NCBI RefSeq assembly: GCF_046630445.1
Contig: NC_092333.1
Span: 7,723,501 to 7,787,500, forward strand
Length of the DNA stretch: 64,000 bases
Reading direction: 5' to 3'
DNA from: Rutidosis leptorrhynchoides
Lineage: Eukaryota > Streptophyta > Magnoliopsida > Asterales > Asteraceae
The notes under the pieces were generated by a model. That model saw nothing but the letters and a program-made list of their open reading frames with translations, was not told the DNA's origin and did not search any database. This document shows, in pieces, positions 22,756-33,690 of this stretch (its first letter is position 1; every line of letters starts with the position of its first letter). The translations under genes and the position numbers were made by a program.

Positions 22756-25663
22756 AAGCTGAGGTAGATGGAGAAGTCGGGAAAAGGTGAGGATACTTCT
22801 GCATCATTTGATCCTCTCGTTCCCAGGTAAACTCGTGTCCTCGTTTGGCATTCCATTGTACTCGGACGATCAGAATCTTGTTGCGTTTCAAAGTTTTGAC
22901 CTCACGGTCCATAATTTCGACAGGCTCTTCCACGAAGTGGAGTTTGTCGTCAATCGTAAGTTCCTCCAATGGTATGACATGTTTCAGTTCAGCAAAACAC
23001 TTCTTCAAATTCGATACATGAAAGGTAGGATGAACCGAGCTCAATTGAGTCAGAAAATCCAGACGGTAAGCAACGGGTCCAACACGCTCCAAGATTTCGA
23101 AAGGACCGATGTATCGTGGGTTCAACTTCCCACGTTTTCAAAAATGGATCACACCTTTCCAAGGCGCGACCTTCAACATTAAATGGTCACCCACATTGAA
23201 TTCAAAGTCCTTACGTTTAAGGTCGGCATAACTCTTTTGGCGATCACGAGCCGTCTTAAGTCTCGCTTGAATTTGGACAATCTTCTCAGTTGTTTCATGG
23301 ACTATCTCGGGTCCGGTGATTTGCGTTTCGCCTACTTCGGCCCAACAAATAGGTGATCGGCACTTGCAGCCATACAACGCTTCAAAAGGTGTGGCATTAA
23401 TACTCAAATGATAACTGTTGTTGTAAGAGAATTCGGCTAGCGGCAAATGCCTTTCCCAGGCCTTTCCAAAATTAATGACATATGCATGTAACATGTCCTC
23501 CAAAGTCTGAATCGTGCGTTCGCTCTGTCCGTCGGTCTGCGGGTGATATGCAGTACTCATGTCGAGACGGGTTCCCAAGGCTTCTTGCAAAGAACGCCAA
23601 AATCTGGAAGCAAAACAGGGATCGCGATCTGAGATGATCGATAAGGGCACACCATGACGAGATACAACCTTTTTTATGTATAGTTGAGCGAGTCTCTCCA
23701 TCGTATCAGTTTCCTTCATGGCTAAAAAGTGTGCAGATTTGGTAAGATGGTCAACGATAACCCAGATGGTATCGTATCCGCCCACCGTCTTTGGTAACTT
23801 CGTAATGAAATCCATTATTATCCTTTCCCACTTCCATTGCGGGATTTCCGGTTGCTGAAGTAACCCAGAGGGCTTCTGATGTTTGGCCTTAACTTTCGAG
23901 CAAGTCAAACACTTACCAACATACGTTGCAACGTTTTTCTTAAGATTGGGCCACCAGTACTGTTCCTTGAGATCGTGGTACATTTTTCCTGCTCCGGGAT
24001 GAATCGAATATCTCAACTTGTGGGCTTCATCAAGTATAAGACTCCGTAGATCTCCATATCGAGGTACCCAAATTCTTCCGGCATAGCATCGGAGTCCAGT
24101 CTCCTTAACTTCGAATCGAGAGAAGAGAATGTCCAAGTATTCATGAGATATATTCTCCTCCTTGAGAGCCTCATCTTGGGCTGCTCGGATCTGGCTATTG
24201 AGGTTCGAATGAATGTTGATGTTCAGTGCCCGAACACGAAGAGGTGCCATCCTCTCCTTTCGGCTCAAAGCGTCAGCTACAACATTTGCCTTGCCAGGGT
24301 GATAACGAAGTTCACAATCATAGTCGTTCAGCGTCTCGATCTGTCGACACTGTCTCATATTCAGTTGCTTCTGATCGAAGATGTGTTGGAGGCTTTTATG
24401 ATCGGTGAAAATGGTGCTCTTTATTCCATAAAGGTAGTGTCTCCACAGCTTTAATGCAAAGACAACGGCTCCAAGCTCGAGATCGTGCGTAGTGTAATTT
24501 TGCTCGTGAATCTTCAATTGACGAGAGGCGTAAGCGATAACCTTTGTGCGTTGCAACAGTACACAACCAAAACCACTTTTCGAAGCATCGCAATAAACGA
24601 CGAAATCGTCACTGCCTTCAGGAAGTGATAAGATAGGTGCGGTGGTTAACTTCTTCTTCAAGGTTTGAAATGCAGATTCCTGTTCGGGTTCCCAAATGAA
24701 CTTCTTCCCTTTGTGAGTCAGCGCGGTCAAAGGACACGCAATCAGAGAGAAACCTTCAATAAATCTTCGGTAGTAACCGACGAGGCCTAAAAATTGGCGG
24801 ATATGAGTCGGAGTAGTGGGGGTTTCCCACTTGCTGATAGTTTCAATCTTTGCGGGATCAACTTTGATACCTTGATCACTCACAACGTGACCCAGAAATT
24901 GGACTTCCTTCAACCAAAATTCACACTTGGAGAATTTTGCATAAAGTTGCTCTTGTCTCAAGAGTTCCAACACTAGACGAAGATATTGCTCATGTTCTTC
25001 TTCGCTTTTAGAGTAGATGAGGATATCATCTATGAAGACGATAACGAACTTATCCAGGTATGGCTTGCAGACACGATTCATGAGGTCCATAAACACGGCA
25101 GGTGTGTTGGTTAAACCGAAAGGCATCACGAAAAACTCATAATAACCATAACGAGTTCTGAATGCAGTCTTCATCAAGTCGCTCTCTTTCACCCTCAACT
25201 GGTGATAACCGGATCGCAAATCGATCTTAGAGTAAACGCTTGATCCTTGTAGCTGGTCGAAAAGATCGTCAATTCGGGGAAGAGGATACCGATTCTTGAT
25301 CATCAATTTATTGAGTTCACGGTAGTCGATACACATGCGGAAGGATCCATCCTTCTTCTTCACAAACAAAACAGGTGCGCCCCAAGGTGAGAAACTTGTT
25401 TGGATAAATCCACGGTCTAGCAGTTCTTGTAATTGACTCTGCAACTCTTGCATTTCGGAAGGTGCGAGTCGATAAGGTGTGCGAGCTACAGGTGCAGCCC
25501 CTGGCACTAAATCGATCTGAAACTCCACTGCTCTCGGTGGTGGTAATCCAGGCAATTCTTTCGGAAAGACATTGGAAAATTCATTCACAATTCGTACATC
25601 ATCCATGCTCTTCACCTCGGTTTCTAATGTTTTCACATGTGCTAGAACAGCAAGACGTCCTTT
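22754..25663 (-). pseudogene. pol of element A: RT, RNase H, integrase, chromodomain (two nonsense codons)
   Basis: Reading from about 25663, an 832-codon open stretch (25636-23138) carries the RT template-binding region, MPFGLTN and the catalytic FIDDILIYS, an RNase H domain ([27 protein letters not shown]), the integrase zinc finger H-H-C-C ([10 protein letters not shown] ... [11 protein letters not shown]), and the catalytic core ([25 protein letters not shown]). An in-frame TGA at 23138-23140 replaces a glycine codon just before the GPF...HVSNLKKC region. The frame then continues to 22754 with a chromodomain-like end ([23 protein letters not shown]) typical of Tekay. A TAG at 25664-25666 separates it from the protease. 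Only these stops prevent a continuous pol. Confidence 0.93.
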
Positions 25664-26461
25664 CTACATGATCTTTTGCGCTTTCATGCAACTAATGAGA
25701 TTCAGTTTCGAGCTACATCTCTCTCCGTAAATAATCAGTGGCTCACCATCTCCGTGTGGTATACGAAGAGCTTTATCTCCACAGATAATGTCGGCCCTTA
25801 TCTTGGTCAACCAGTCCATACCAACAATAACATCAAAGCTTCCCAACTTAATGGGTATCAAGTCAATCTCGAAATCCATACCAGCTATGTTGATAATAGC
25901 TCCTCGGCTAACTTGGTCAACTTTCTCAAGTTTTCCATTGGCTACCTCTACAAGCATACTCTCCTTTAAAGGAACTAACGACCAATTTATCTTAGAGCAA
26001 AAATGTCTACATACATAACTTCTATCGGCACCAGTATCAAACAGAACAGAAGCTAATAGATTGTTGATAGTGAATATACCTGTGACCAAGTCGGGGTTCT
26101 CACTGGCATCCCTTGCGTTTACGTTGAATGCTCTTCCACACGGTGGTCCGCCGTCCTTTCGCTTGTTGGGACACTCATTTCTGAAGTGGCCCGTCTGTCC
26201 GTATTCATAACACTTTCTCGGTCCAGTAGGGTTCGGCTTCCCAGTCATGGTGGTGATCTTGCAGTCCTTGCCAATATGACCGGTCCTTTTACACTTTTTA
26301 CAGACAACATTACAGTACCCGATATGATGCTTGTAGCACCTCTTGCACTGTGGTAGAGTACCCTTGTAGTTGGGGTTTGAGCCAGTGTTCAGGTTGGGGT
26401 TCCTCCCATTGTTGTGCCTCTTTGCGGGGGTTTGATCATAGGCTCTCCCCTTGTTGTTGTC
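25664..26461 (-). pseudogene. gag C-terminus (zinc knuckles) and aspartic protease of element A
   Basis: After the in-frame TAG at 26462-26464 the same frame continues through Asn-rich sequence and CKRCYKHH and CKKCKRTGHIGKDC to CYEYGQTGHFRNEC. The last is a CCHC knuckle in which the second Cys is Tyr, so it is probably impaired. The protease follows with VLFDTGADRSYV, the DTG catalytic triad of retropepsins, and [11 protein letters not shown]. It ends at the TAG at 25664. Retropepsin cleaves the Gag-Pol polyprotein in the virus-like particle. Confidence 0.88.
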
Positions 26462-27165
26462 CTACTTACGCTTATCACTACTACCCAATTCAGATTTTGC
26501 CTTCTCCGGTTCATCGCTGATAATTTGGTTCATTACGGTGTGGGCCATGCGCATTGCTTCCGGGATGTTTGGTGGCTTAGATGAGGTGACATTTCCGTTA
26601 ATGGACTTGGGAAGTCCCCACAAGTACCTTTCCATGCGCTTAAACTCCGGGGTAACCATGGTAAGACACATCAGGGCTAATTCCAGATACCTACGGTTGT
26701 AACCATCGAGATCGTTTCCCACAACCTTCAACTGCCCAAACTCAATCTCCATTTTCTGGATCTCTGTCCTAGGGCAATACTCTTTAATCATGGCCCCTTT
26801 GAATTCCTCTCGGGGGTAGCATACGCCTCATCAATACCCTTTGCTTGAGCCAGTGTGTTCCACCAGGTTAGTGCGCTGTCTGACAGCGTACATGAGGCAT
26901 ACTTGGTTTTGTCCATCTCTGAGCAGTTACTAACACGGAACACAGATTCTAATTTCTCAAACCACCTAGTGAGACCAACTGGCCCCTTAGTACCACTAAA
27001 GTTGTGGGGCTTGCAGCTTTGAAACTCTTTGTATGTGCACCCATTACGAATGGGCTGGTTAACTGGTGGAGCTTGGGGGTTCCTTTCCTCTAAAGCTGCG
27101 GCCACACGTTCAGCGATCATTTCCTCGATCTGTGATGCGGTTGGCGTTGATCTTCCGTTGGCCAT
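26462..27165 (-). pseudogene. gag capsid region of element A (frameshifted)
   Basis: The start is taken as ATG at 27165 (MANGRSTPTASQIEEM), a few codons after an AG-ended pyrimidine stretch. The retrotransposon gag domain is clear: YKEFQSCKPHNFSG, GLTRWFEKLESVF, ALTWWNTLAQ. A frameshift of about two extra bases near 26795-26810 breaks the frame after YATPE. The second part (26791-26462) contains YCPRTEIQKMEIEFGQLK and YNRRYLELALMC and stops at TAG. In the intact state it would form the particle shell. Confidence 0.88.
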
Positions 27166-27463
27166 TGATGTTCTAAACAAAAATTTTGACTCAATTCAAA
27201 ATCCAGTATTCAAATAGTAATAATACAGTATATGGTATCTAGCATGGAATCAACACAACACATGCTAATTAAGTAACGCAAATAGATACAGATACCACAA
27301 AGTCAACATACAGTAACGTAAATAGAACACTATGCAAGAATTAAACAACACAAAGTTTGATTCATTAATAATAAGTTGCATACATCCGCATATGTTCGTA
27401 CAATACATAAGTAATACATGAAACTACAAATGAGATTACATAATGAAATCTAATACAAATGTC
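27166..27463 (-). other. ORF1-gag spacer of element A
   Basis: This 0.3-kb stretch between the pre-gag ORF and gag has no ORF. On the minus strand it ends in TTTTTGTTTAG shortly before the gag ATG, a possible 3' splice site. Confidence 0.5.
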
Positions 27464-28318
27464 CTATGGTGATGGTGGGTGTAGGATGTCCATTACGTGG
27501 GACATCTGGTCCTCGAGCTCAGTGACCCGAGCACCGAGGATCTCCACTTCCCTCGTCAGTTCCTCGATAGAGGGAGATGGTGGGGCAGGCGCTGCAGTCG
27601 GTACAGGTGGTGCTGGTGGTGCAGATGGTCCGGCTCCAGAAGTAGATGGTGCATAGCGGTAAGGCTTACGGATGAAGGGATCAGCAGGATACGGTATAAG
27701 CCGCTTACGGGCGGTAACTCTAGTCCTCAATCCATGTGCGTTAACGGACGATCTCCCTCCGTTAACCATAGGAATAACAGTACCGTCGAAACAATACCGC
27801 TTCTTCGGCGGGGTAGAGGGTGGCTGCACGGGTGCTTCCTCGGGATCCTCGTCGAACTCCTCGTCACTGGAGTCATCAGAGGATGAGTCGTCGGATGATG
27901 AGTCGTTGGAATCATCTGGGGGTAGCTGCACGGGTGGCTCTGCTCGGCCGGCTATCATCAGTCGGTATCTGAAAGGCGGGATCGGCACGAGACGTCCATC
28001 AAGAAGGCGTCGGCACCAATGGTTATGCTCATTACGGACCGGACCTTCCCAAAGTTCCGCGGGAATCACAGCACCACCGGGATGGTGCTGTGGCTCCAAG
28101 GGTCCTGGGACAAGTGGAGCTGGAATCTCCTGTAGGTCCTCAGCTCCGTCTGAGGTGACCATTGGGCTGGGTGCATGGCTACTGGCTCCAGAGGACGAAG
28201 CGCCAGAGTCACTGGAGGGTGTCGACGACGGGATCTGAGAATCGGCAACCATGGCAGGTGAGGTGGCGGATGAGTCTGAGTCGCTCTCCAAAATGATAAC
28301 AGGTGGAATATCTGACAT
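27464..28318 (-). CDS. Pre-gag ORF1 of element A, acidic coiled-coil protein (284 aa)
   Basis: The start at 28318 (MSDIPPVIILESDSDS) is chosen because it lies directly behind a strong 3' splice-site-like run (TTATTTTTCCTTGTTCAG). The frame is open for 284 codons. The N-terminus is Ser/Asp-rich, the centre has a basic-aromatic block (WCRRLLDGRLVPIPPFRYRL), then a long Asp/Ser/Glu run (residues about 135-165), a basic block (RTRVTARKRLIPYP), a Pro/Ala linker and a C-terminal heptad helix (IEELTREVEILGARVTELED). It occupies the same slot as ORF1 of E, C and F. I do not recognise a family; a role as gag partner or RNA chaperone is speculation. Confidence 0.7.
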   Translation of the reverse strand: MSDIPPVIILESDSDSSATSPAMVADSQIPSSTPSSDSGASSSGASSHAPSPMVTSDGAEDLQEIPAPLVPGPLEPQHHPGGAVIPAELWEGPVRNEHNHWCRRLLDGRLVPIPPFRYRLMIAGRAEPPVQLPPDDSNDSSSDDSSSDDSSDEEFDEDPEEAPVQPPSTPPKKRYCFDGTVIPMVNGGRSSVNAHGLRTRVTARKRLIPYPADPFIRKPYRYAPSTSGAGPSAPPAPPVPTAAPAPPSPSIEELTREVEILGARVTELEDQMSHVMDILHPPSP

Positions 28319-28655
28319 CTGAACAAGGAAAAATAACTTTTTCCATGTCAGTAAGTCATAAAGCAAGCACGTATTAGGCAAAGTAACTACGACAGTCTAG
28401 ATCATGTATAGCGGTAAGTAGCATGGAAATAACGACAAGTATCATGCAATCGAAAGCAGATAGTAGCATGCAGTAGTGAAAGCAAGTAACAGTATAAGGC
28501 ATATAGCAGTAAAAGTAAGCAGCAGCATGCAGCATGTTTCGCAGAAACAAGTAAACTAGCAAGTTGTAGATTAGTCCTATTAGTGAATCCTACTCGGTCG
28601 GGTCTTGACTCACTAATGCAACCTAATTCCCTACAACCAATGCTCTGATACCAAA
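28319..28655 (-). promoter_or_regulatory. Leader of element A with primer binding site and acceptor-like site
   Basis: The primer site TGGTATCAGAGC is at 28642-28653 on the minus strand, two bases from the 5' LTR. The leader holds AGTAGCATGCAG-type repeats (28400-28545). It ends with a polypyrimidine tract and CAG directly abutting the ORF1 ATG. Confidence 0.75.
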
Positions 28656-31600
28656 TGTGATGCCCCGTACAAAACTATCTTGTACGAATCATAAACAACT
28701 GGATCATTACAAGGTCAAATACTATATGCGGTTTCAAAATAAGTTTGCATTCATGAATATAGGTGACATCTTAACCAACGTCAAATGTTTAACAACCATA
28801 AGTATGCTTCTATGAATAGCAAGCAATAATAGTACGTGACCCATGGGTCGTTACAAATACATCGTTTTAAAAGTAATATTGTTTGAATGCAAAATAAACG
28901 TTTCATGCGGTGACATCTCTAATAAGCGCAGCGGGTGTCTACAAAGCATGACTAGTACAGCGGAAGCAAGCAAACCTTAAGCACCTGAGAAAAACATGCT
29001 TAAAAACGTCAACACAAAGGTTGGTGAGCTATAGTTTAAGTATAACAGTAATGTTGTAAGGTAGGCCACGAGATTTCAGTGCTTCAACAGCGTTTCAAAA
29101 CAGTATGAAAAGTATATGTATAACCGTGGGCACTTGGTAACTAACTTAACGTAAATAACACCCCCTAAAAGTACACTTGGCGAGTGCGTAAGTTTATGAA
29201 GTATTAAACACCCGTTAAATGCTAGTGCTACTAGCCCGAGTGGGGATGTCAAACCCTATGGATCCATATCTAAGATTCGCGTTCACCGGTTCAAAGACCA
29301 ATGACTAAACGTTACCGAGCTAAGGGGAAAGATAATGCCGTTGTATAACCCACACATATATAAAGTTTAAGTACTTGTGCCTAGTATGTAAAACGTAAAA
29401 TGCGCATGTATTCTTAGTTCCCAAAATAGTTAAAGTAAAAAGGGATGCTATAACTCACAGTGAAAAGTAGTAAAAGTCGATACGCGGGAATAGTAAGCAA
29501 GTAGTTGGTCCGGAAGGTCCTCAACCTAAGTCAAAAGTTACTAAGTCAGTAAATCGTTCCCAAAGGTTTAAAAGTATCTAAATTAGGTCTTAAGTACCAT
29601 CATCCTTCATCATTAAACAAAAAGTGTAAAGTAAGTTTTAAGTCAAGACTAGGGTTTGAAACAAGGGCTGATTCGTTCAGTCGCCACGACCTCTATACAA
29701 ACTGAAATGAGGTGAGACCAGTGGCCATGGCTCCGTATATGAGTCCCCTAGGTACTGACCAATTTCTAGAACCAAACACATCTTCGTTTAACCGTGGTGA
29801 CGGTTTAAGTGCGAGTAGGTCAGAAATTTCAGCACAACGTTAATAGGGTGTAGTGACTTTCGGGAGGCCATAGATCCTAAAACGTAACTCGGATTAAGAC
29901 GAGGTCTAAACGGAAAATCATCTAATCGAACCGAACTAACTGAAAATAAACTTTCCAGTAGCCTAGGTAGTCTGATCAGTTCTAGAAACAGTAAGAAAGG
30001 TGTTCCGGTGGGTTCTTGGTGCTCGATGCTCATCACGGTTCTCATCCTTGATGCGTATAGCTTCAAGTGTACAACTCGTTGATGGGTTTGCATCATCTTA
30101 ACCAAGGTTTGACCATCATAACACTAGTGTAAGTCTAAAATATGTAGCACAACTCACTTAAGAGTTGTATGTAGTTTGATGAACCAATGTTACATCAAGA
30201 TCTTAGATCCGACACATACATGAGTTCTACTAGTAATAATAAGCTACAAACTTGAAAGTAAACTAAATAATCAAGATCATAAGTTGTAGAACTTAGATCT
30301 TAGCTAGATCTTAAAGATCCTAGACTAGAAAGTCTAGATCTAGTGTTCTTAAGTTAGATCCTAAGTTACAAAACTTGAATCTACACTTTAATGAAACCAT
30401 AAGTTATGAAACTTAGATTTTCAACTAGAAAAATGTATGTAAGCTTGTAAGCTCTTATTTATAACAAAATTAGAAGACCATAAGCTATAGGAACTTAGAT
30501 CCAACATAAGTATATGAAGTATAACTAGAAAGTTATACTTCCATGTTCTTGAACTTATAAAATTAACTTTTAGTTCAAGAAAAATGAGATCAAAATTAAC
30601 TAGTAATACTTGACCAATTTAACAACATCACAACTTTAAAGTACATAAAATGAAGAAATAAATTAAATCTACAAGTAATAAGTTCATGGTTGTTCATACT
30701 TAGAAAGATTCAAGCCAAGGCTTTGATCTTTTAAGAAAGTAAACCTTAAGTTTACAAACATGAATACAAGTATGATTTTAAAACTCATGAACTTTAAATC
30801 TTTTAAAACATTAAGTGTAGAACCATAAACTAGAAAGTTTAGGTTCTTGTTCTTGGTTCTTCATCAAAAAAAAAGATGAAAGTAACCAAGATTAGATGAA
30901 GATACAAGTTAGAAAACTTTATCTTTAACAACAACAAACAACTAGTAAGTAAACATTAAACAAGAACAAGTAATGAAACTAGTAATATGATGATGAATGT
31001 GGCAGTTTTTAAGAGAGAAAAAGAAGAGAAAAACTAGAACATGTTACTTACAAGTTGAGAGAAAAATGAGAGAAAGTAAAGTGTAAAATGGAGTGTGTGT
31101 AAAAGTGAAGTAAAATGCTAGTAATATGTAACAAAAATTGGAAATAAAACTTCCCTCCCATCCCTTCAAAACCTACGGTTTTCTTGGCCAAAGAGGAAGG
31201 GTCAAATGCTTGCTTTCAAACATGGGAGAATGGTGTATGCTTAGAATGATATTAAAGCAAATTGGTATGGAAAAGTGGTGTAAGTGTGCATGTAACAAGA
31301 TTCCTCATGAACTAGTTACTCATTGATTAAGCTTAATAAGTCATTAACATAATTTTGGGCTCCTAATAGTCCATCAAGAGAAGTAGGGTGTGCTTCCAAG
31401 TCCATTAACATGAATCCATTAATAAAAGCCCAAGTCTAAGTATGTAACAATTAATTAAATAAAGCCCAAGTAATTAACTAGTAACCTTAGTTAATTAAAA
31501 ATGACTAATACTAATTAATCATGAATGTAAATAATATTCGAAAATATTATTCGCGAAAAGTACGTGTGTCACAAAGACAAGTCGGGACATGTAAAGTCAA

Positions 31601-31699
31601 TCACGGTAACAAGTAAATGTAATACAATACATTTATTAAAATACAAGTATTAATAATAAATATTAATAAGTATAAGTTGGAAAAACCAGGGTCGTTACA
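28656..31699 (-). mobile_element. 5' LTR of element A
   Basis: This is the partner of 19672-22717, 3044 bp. It carries the leader hairpin at 29010-29023, the promoter-like motif at 29391-29428 and the imperfect AAGCTT-type repeats at 30270-30530. It ends at GGTCGTTACA followed by ATACC. Confidence 0.93.
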
Positions 31700-31890
31700 A
31701 TACCCATCACTTCCTTAGCTATAACTCATAATTTCCTTAGTTCTATCCCGCTCGAAAAAACCGGTTTTGAAATAATACGCTCATGACCTCGTCGTAGTAT
31801 TTTATGTATAATACTAATAATAACGGTAACGATAGCTGATAATACTATACTAATACTAATAATAATAAGATTAATATTATTAATCTTAAT

Positions 31891-31895
<5 letters not shown>

Positions 31896-31960
<65 letters not shown>
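31896..31960. repeat. TAA microsatellite
   Basis: About 20 uninterrupted AAT/TAA units. The apparent poly-leucine open frame on the minus strand is an artefact of this repeat. Confidence 0.95.
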
Positions 31961-31961
<1 letters not shown>

Positions 31962-32144
31962 AGAGAGAATGAGATAAGAATATGTGTGTGCCTGCAACCA
32001 GAAATCGACGAGCATTATAGACTTGTCCTGAAAATCAACCCCATGCGATCGCATGGGTTTCATGCCCATTTGCCATGCGATCGCATGGCCAGCTGGTACG
32101 CATCCAATATGTTTTGTTTTTTTGTTTGTCGACATATTTTTTCA

Positions 32145-32405
32145 CTGTAGCAAATAGTGTTGACTGTAGCAATTAGTGTTTTATTGTAGCAAATAGTATT
32201 TACTGTAGCAAATAGTATTTACTGTAGCAAAGTCGTTTTTACTGTAGCAAATAGTGGTCTATTGTAGCAAAGCCGTTTTTTACTGTAGCAAATAGTGATT
32301 TTCGAAAACACTTAGCGAAATGATTTTTTACCGTAGCAAATAGTGATTTTCGAAAACACTGTAGCTTTTCGGGTACTGTAGCAATTCGAAAATACTGTAG
32401 TAAAT
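32145..32405. repeat. CTGTAGCAAATAGT tandem repeat
   Basis: About twelve copies of (C/T)TGTAGCAAA or a close variant, separated by TAGTGTT, TAGTATTTA, GTCGTTTTTA and similar, spacing 20-36 bases. The second half mixes in TTTTCGAAAACACT units. It lies in the E LTR. Confidence 0.85.
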
Positions 32406-32434
32406 TAGTATTTTACTTGTTCATCTTAAACGTT

Positions 32435-32439
32435 TTAGT
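32435..32439. repeat. Target site duplication TTAGT (left) of element B
   Basis: TTAGT precedes TGTAACATCCCG at 32440 and follows GGTCGTTACA at 41387-41391. Confidence 0.92.
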
Positions 32440-33537
32440 TGTAACATCCCGCGTTTTTCCGTTAAATTATTTTAACACCGTTTTTTTTTTTTAAATAACA
32501 TCCCTCGTCACCTATACTCGTGCACTTCGTTAACTAGTGTTCATGATAATCCCGTTACTCGATTATAACATCTCTCGTTAACTTGCGTTTTAAAAATATT
32601 CGTTTGGTTATTTCCCGCACCCGACAACAAACTTGAGGGACTAATCTCGCCACTCGGGTAAACTTGGCTAACTAGTGACTCCTCACCACCACACACTTCA
32701 TTTCACCATCTTCTTCCTCTTTTTCTTTCTTCCTTTTCTCTCAAGAATACAAACACAAAATTCATCATCTAATTTTGATCTTGGAAGCTCACAACAAATC
32801 CGACTACATATTCTTAATCCTCTCGTCATCCTCTACGATTTGATACTAACTACACCGATTTTGGGTAACATTTCTAAAACTCTAGATTTCTCAAATTCAT
32901 GTTTTTGACTTGATATGTTGTTAGTTAGTGTCTATGGCTCGTGTATAACATGAATATATGATTTGTATGCTCGATCTTGATGTTTTGGTGTAACTAGCTT
33001 GAAAATGAAAAGTGTATGCTTAATCTTTGATTTTGGATGGTGAAATGTGTTTAGATGTTAATGTTTGTGTGTTCAAAGTGTTAGTTACTTCAATAGCTTC
33101 GTTTTGGTGTGTTGATTGACATGAAAACCTTACATTAACATGATTAGTGATTTTGAGGTTTTGGTTAGGGTTTGACAACTCTTAAAACGAACTTTTGATG
33201 CGTTGAATCTTGTTAATGTTATTGATAAGTGTTTAGTTGTATTACATGTATCATTACCTTCAAAACGGCATATCATATGTATAAATTGGATTCCCGAAAC
33301 TTAAATTGCAATTGATGAACTTGAAACTTGAAAATAAACCTCTATTGATCACTTGACGGGATTTCGGTTATTGTGTATGATGTTTTTGCTTGATGAAAAG
33401 TGCTTAGTTGCGTTCCTTGTCGAAAGAGCTTTCCGGTGATATAAAATACATGTTCTAATTGTTTGCGGATCATAAATTATGATTGTTTGAAGTTTGGGTC
33501 GTGCACTTGTGTTTTTCTGCAAACAGGACCTGAATGC

Positions 33538-33690
33538 CCATTGGGACGCCGTCCTGATTTTTGGGACGCCGTCCCACTCTTCAATTTGGGACGCCGTCCT
33601 GATTTTGAGACGCCGTCCTGATTTTGGGACGCCGTCCCACTCTTCATATTGGGACACCGTCCTGATTTTGGGACACCGTCCTGATACACT
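33538..33690. repeat. 19-base minisatellite GGGACGCCGTCCTGATTTT in LTR of B
   Basis: Seven or so units of GGGACGCCGTCC followed by TGATTTT or CACTCTTCA(A/T)(A/T)TT. Many units are near-palindromes (GGGACG C CGTCCC). The partner LTR (40016-40140) has one unit fewer, showing length change after insertion. Confidence 0.9.

Larger units (their letters stand above)
19672..31699 (-). mobile_element. Element A: full-length Ty3/gypsy chromovirus (Tekay-like), 12.0 kb
   Basis: LTRs of 3046 and 3044 bp flank a 5.9-kb interior that reads on the minus strand: primer site, pre-gag ORF1, gag, protease, reverse transcriptase, RNase H, integrase, chromodomain, palindrome, polypurine tract. Target duplication ATACC is perfect. 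The coding region is almost complete but carries one gag frameshift and three in-frame stops, so it cannot make a full polyprotein now. The LTRs show scattered substitutions, more than in elements B and C, so it is the older insertion of the three. Confidence 0.95.
31705..32439 (-). mobile_element. Element E LTR, interior piece
   Basis: This piece lies between A (ends 31699 plus target duplication) and B (starts 32440). It contains a TAA/TTA microsatellite (31896-31960), two copies of the palindrome GCGATCGC within CATGCGATCGCATGG (32040-32095), and about a dozen CTGTAGCAAA units (32145-32400). No protein is present. Its continuation across B is 41392-41785, whose end is an LTR terminus of the C family type. 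Confidence 0.65.

Noticed and set aside
23125..23140. A frameshift separating integrase from the chromodomain part in element A.
   Set aside because: The frame is the same on both sides; the break is a single TGA codon, so it is nonsense, not frameshift.
27497..28238. Plus-strand frames overlapping ORF1 of element A.
   Set aside because: They are antisense to a longer frame with splice-acceptor-like start context and the expected position; shadows.
31845..32135. Minus-strand frame with a long poly-leucine stretch.
   Set aside because: Produced by the TAA microsatellite; no start context or family.
32145..32405. CRISPR-like array because of regularly spaced CTGTAGCAAA units.
   Set aside because: Plant nuclear LTR context, variable unit spacing, and spacers that are variants of each other; a simple tandem repeat.
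32675..32908. 77-codon frame, identical at 39148-39381, possibly a conserved small protein.
   Set aside because: It is in both LTRs of B, which are identical by mechanism; duplication is not evidence of selection, and the pyrimidine-rich sequence looks like an untranslated leader.
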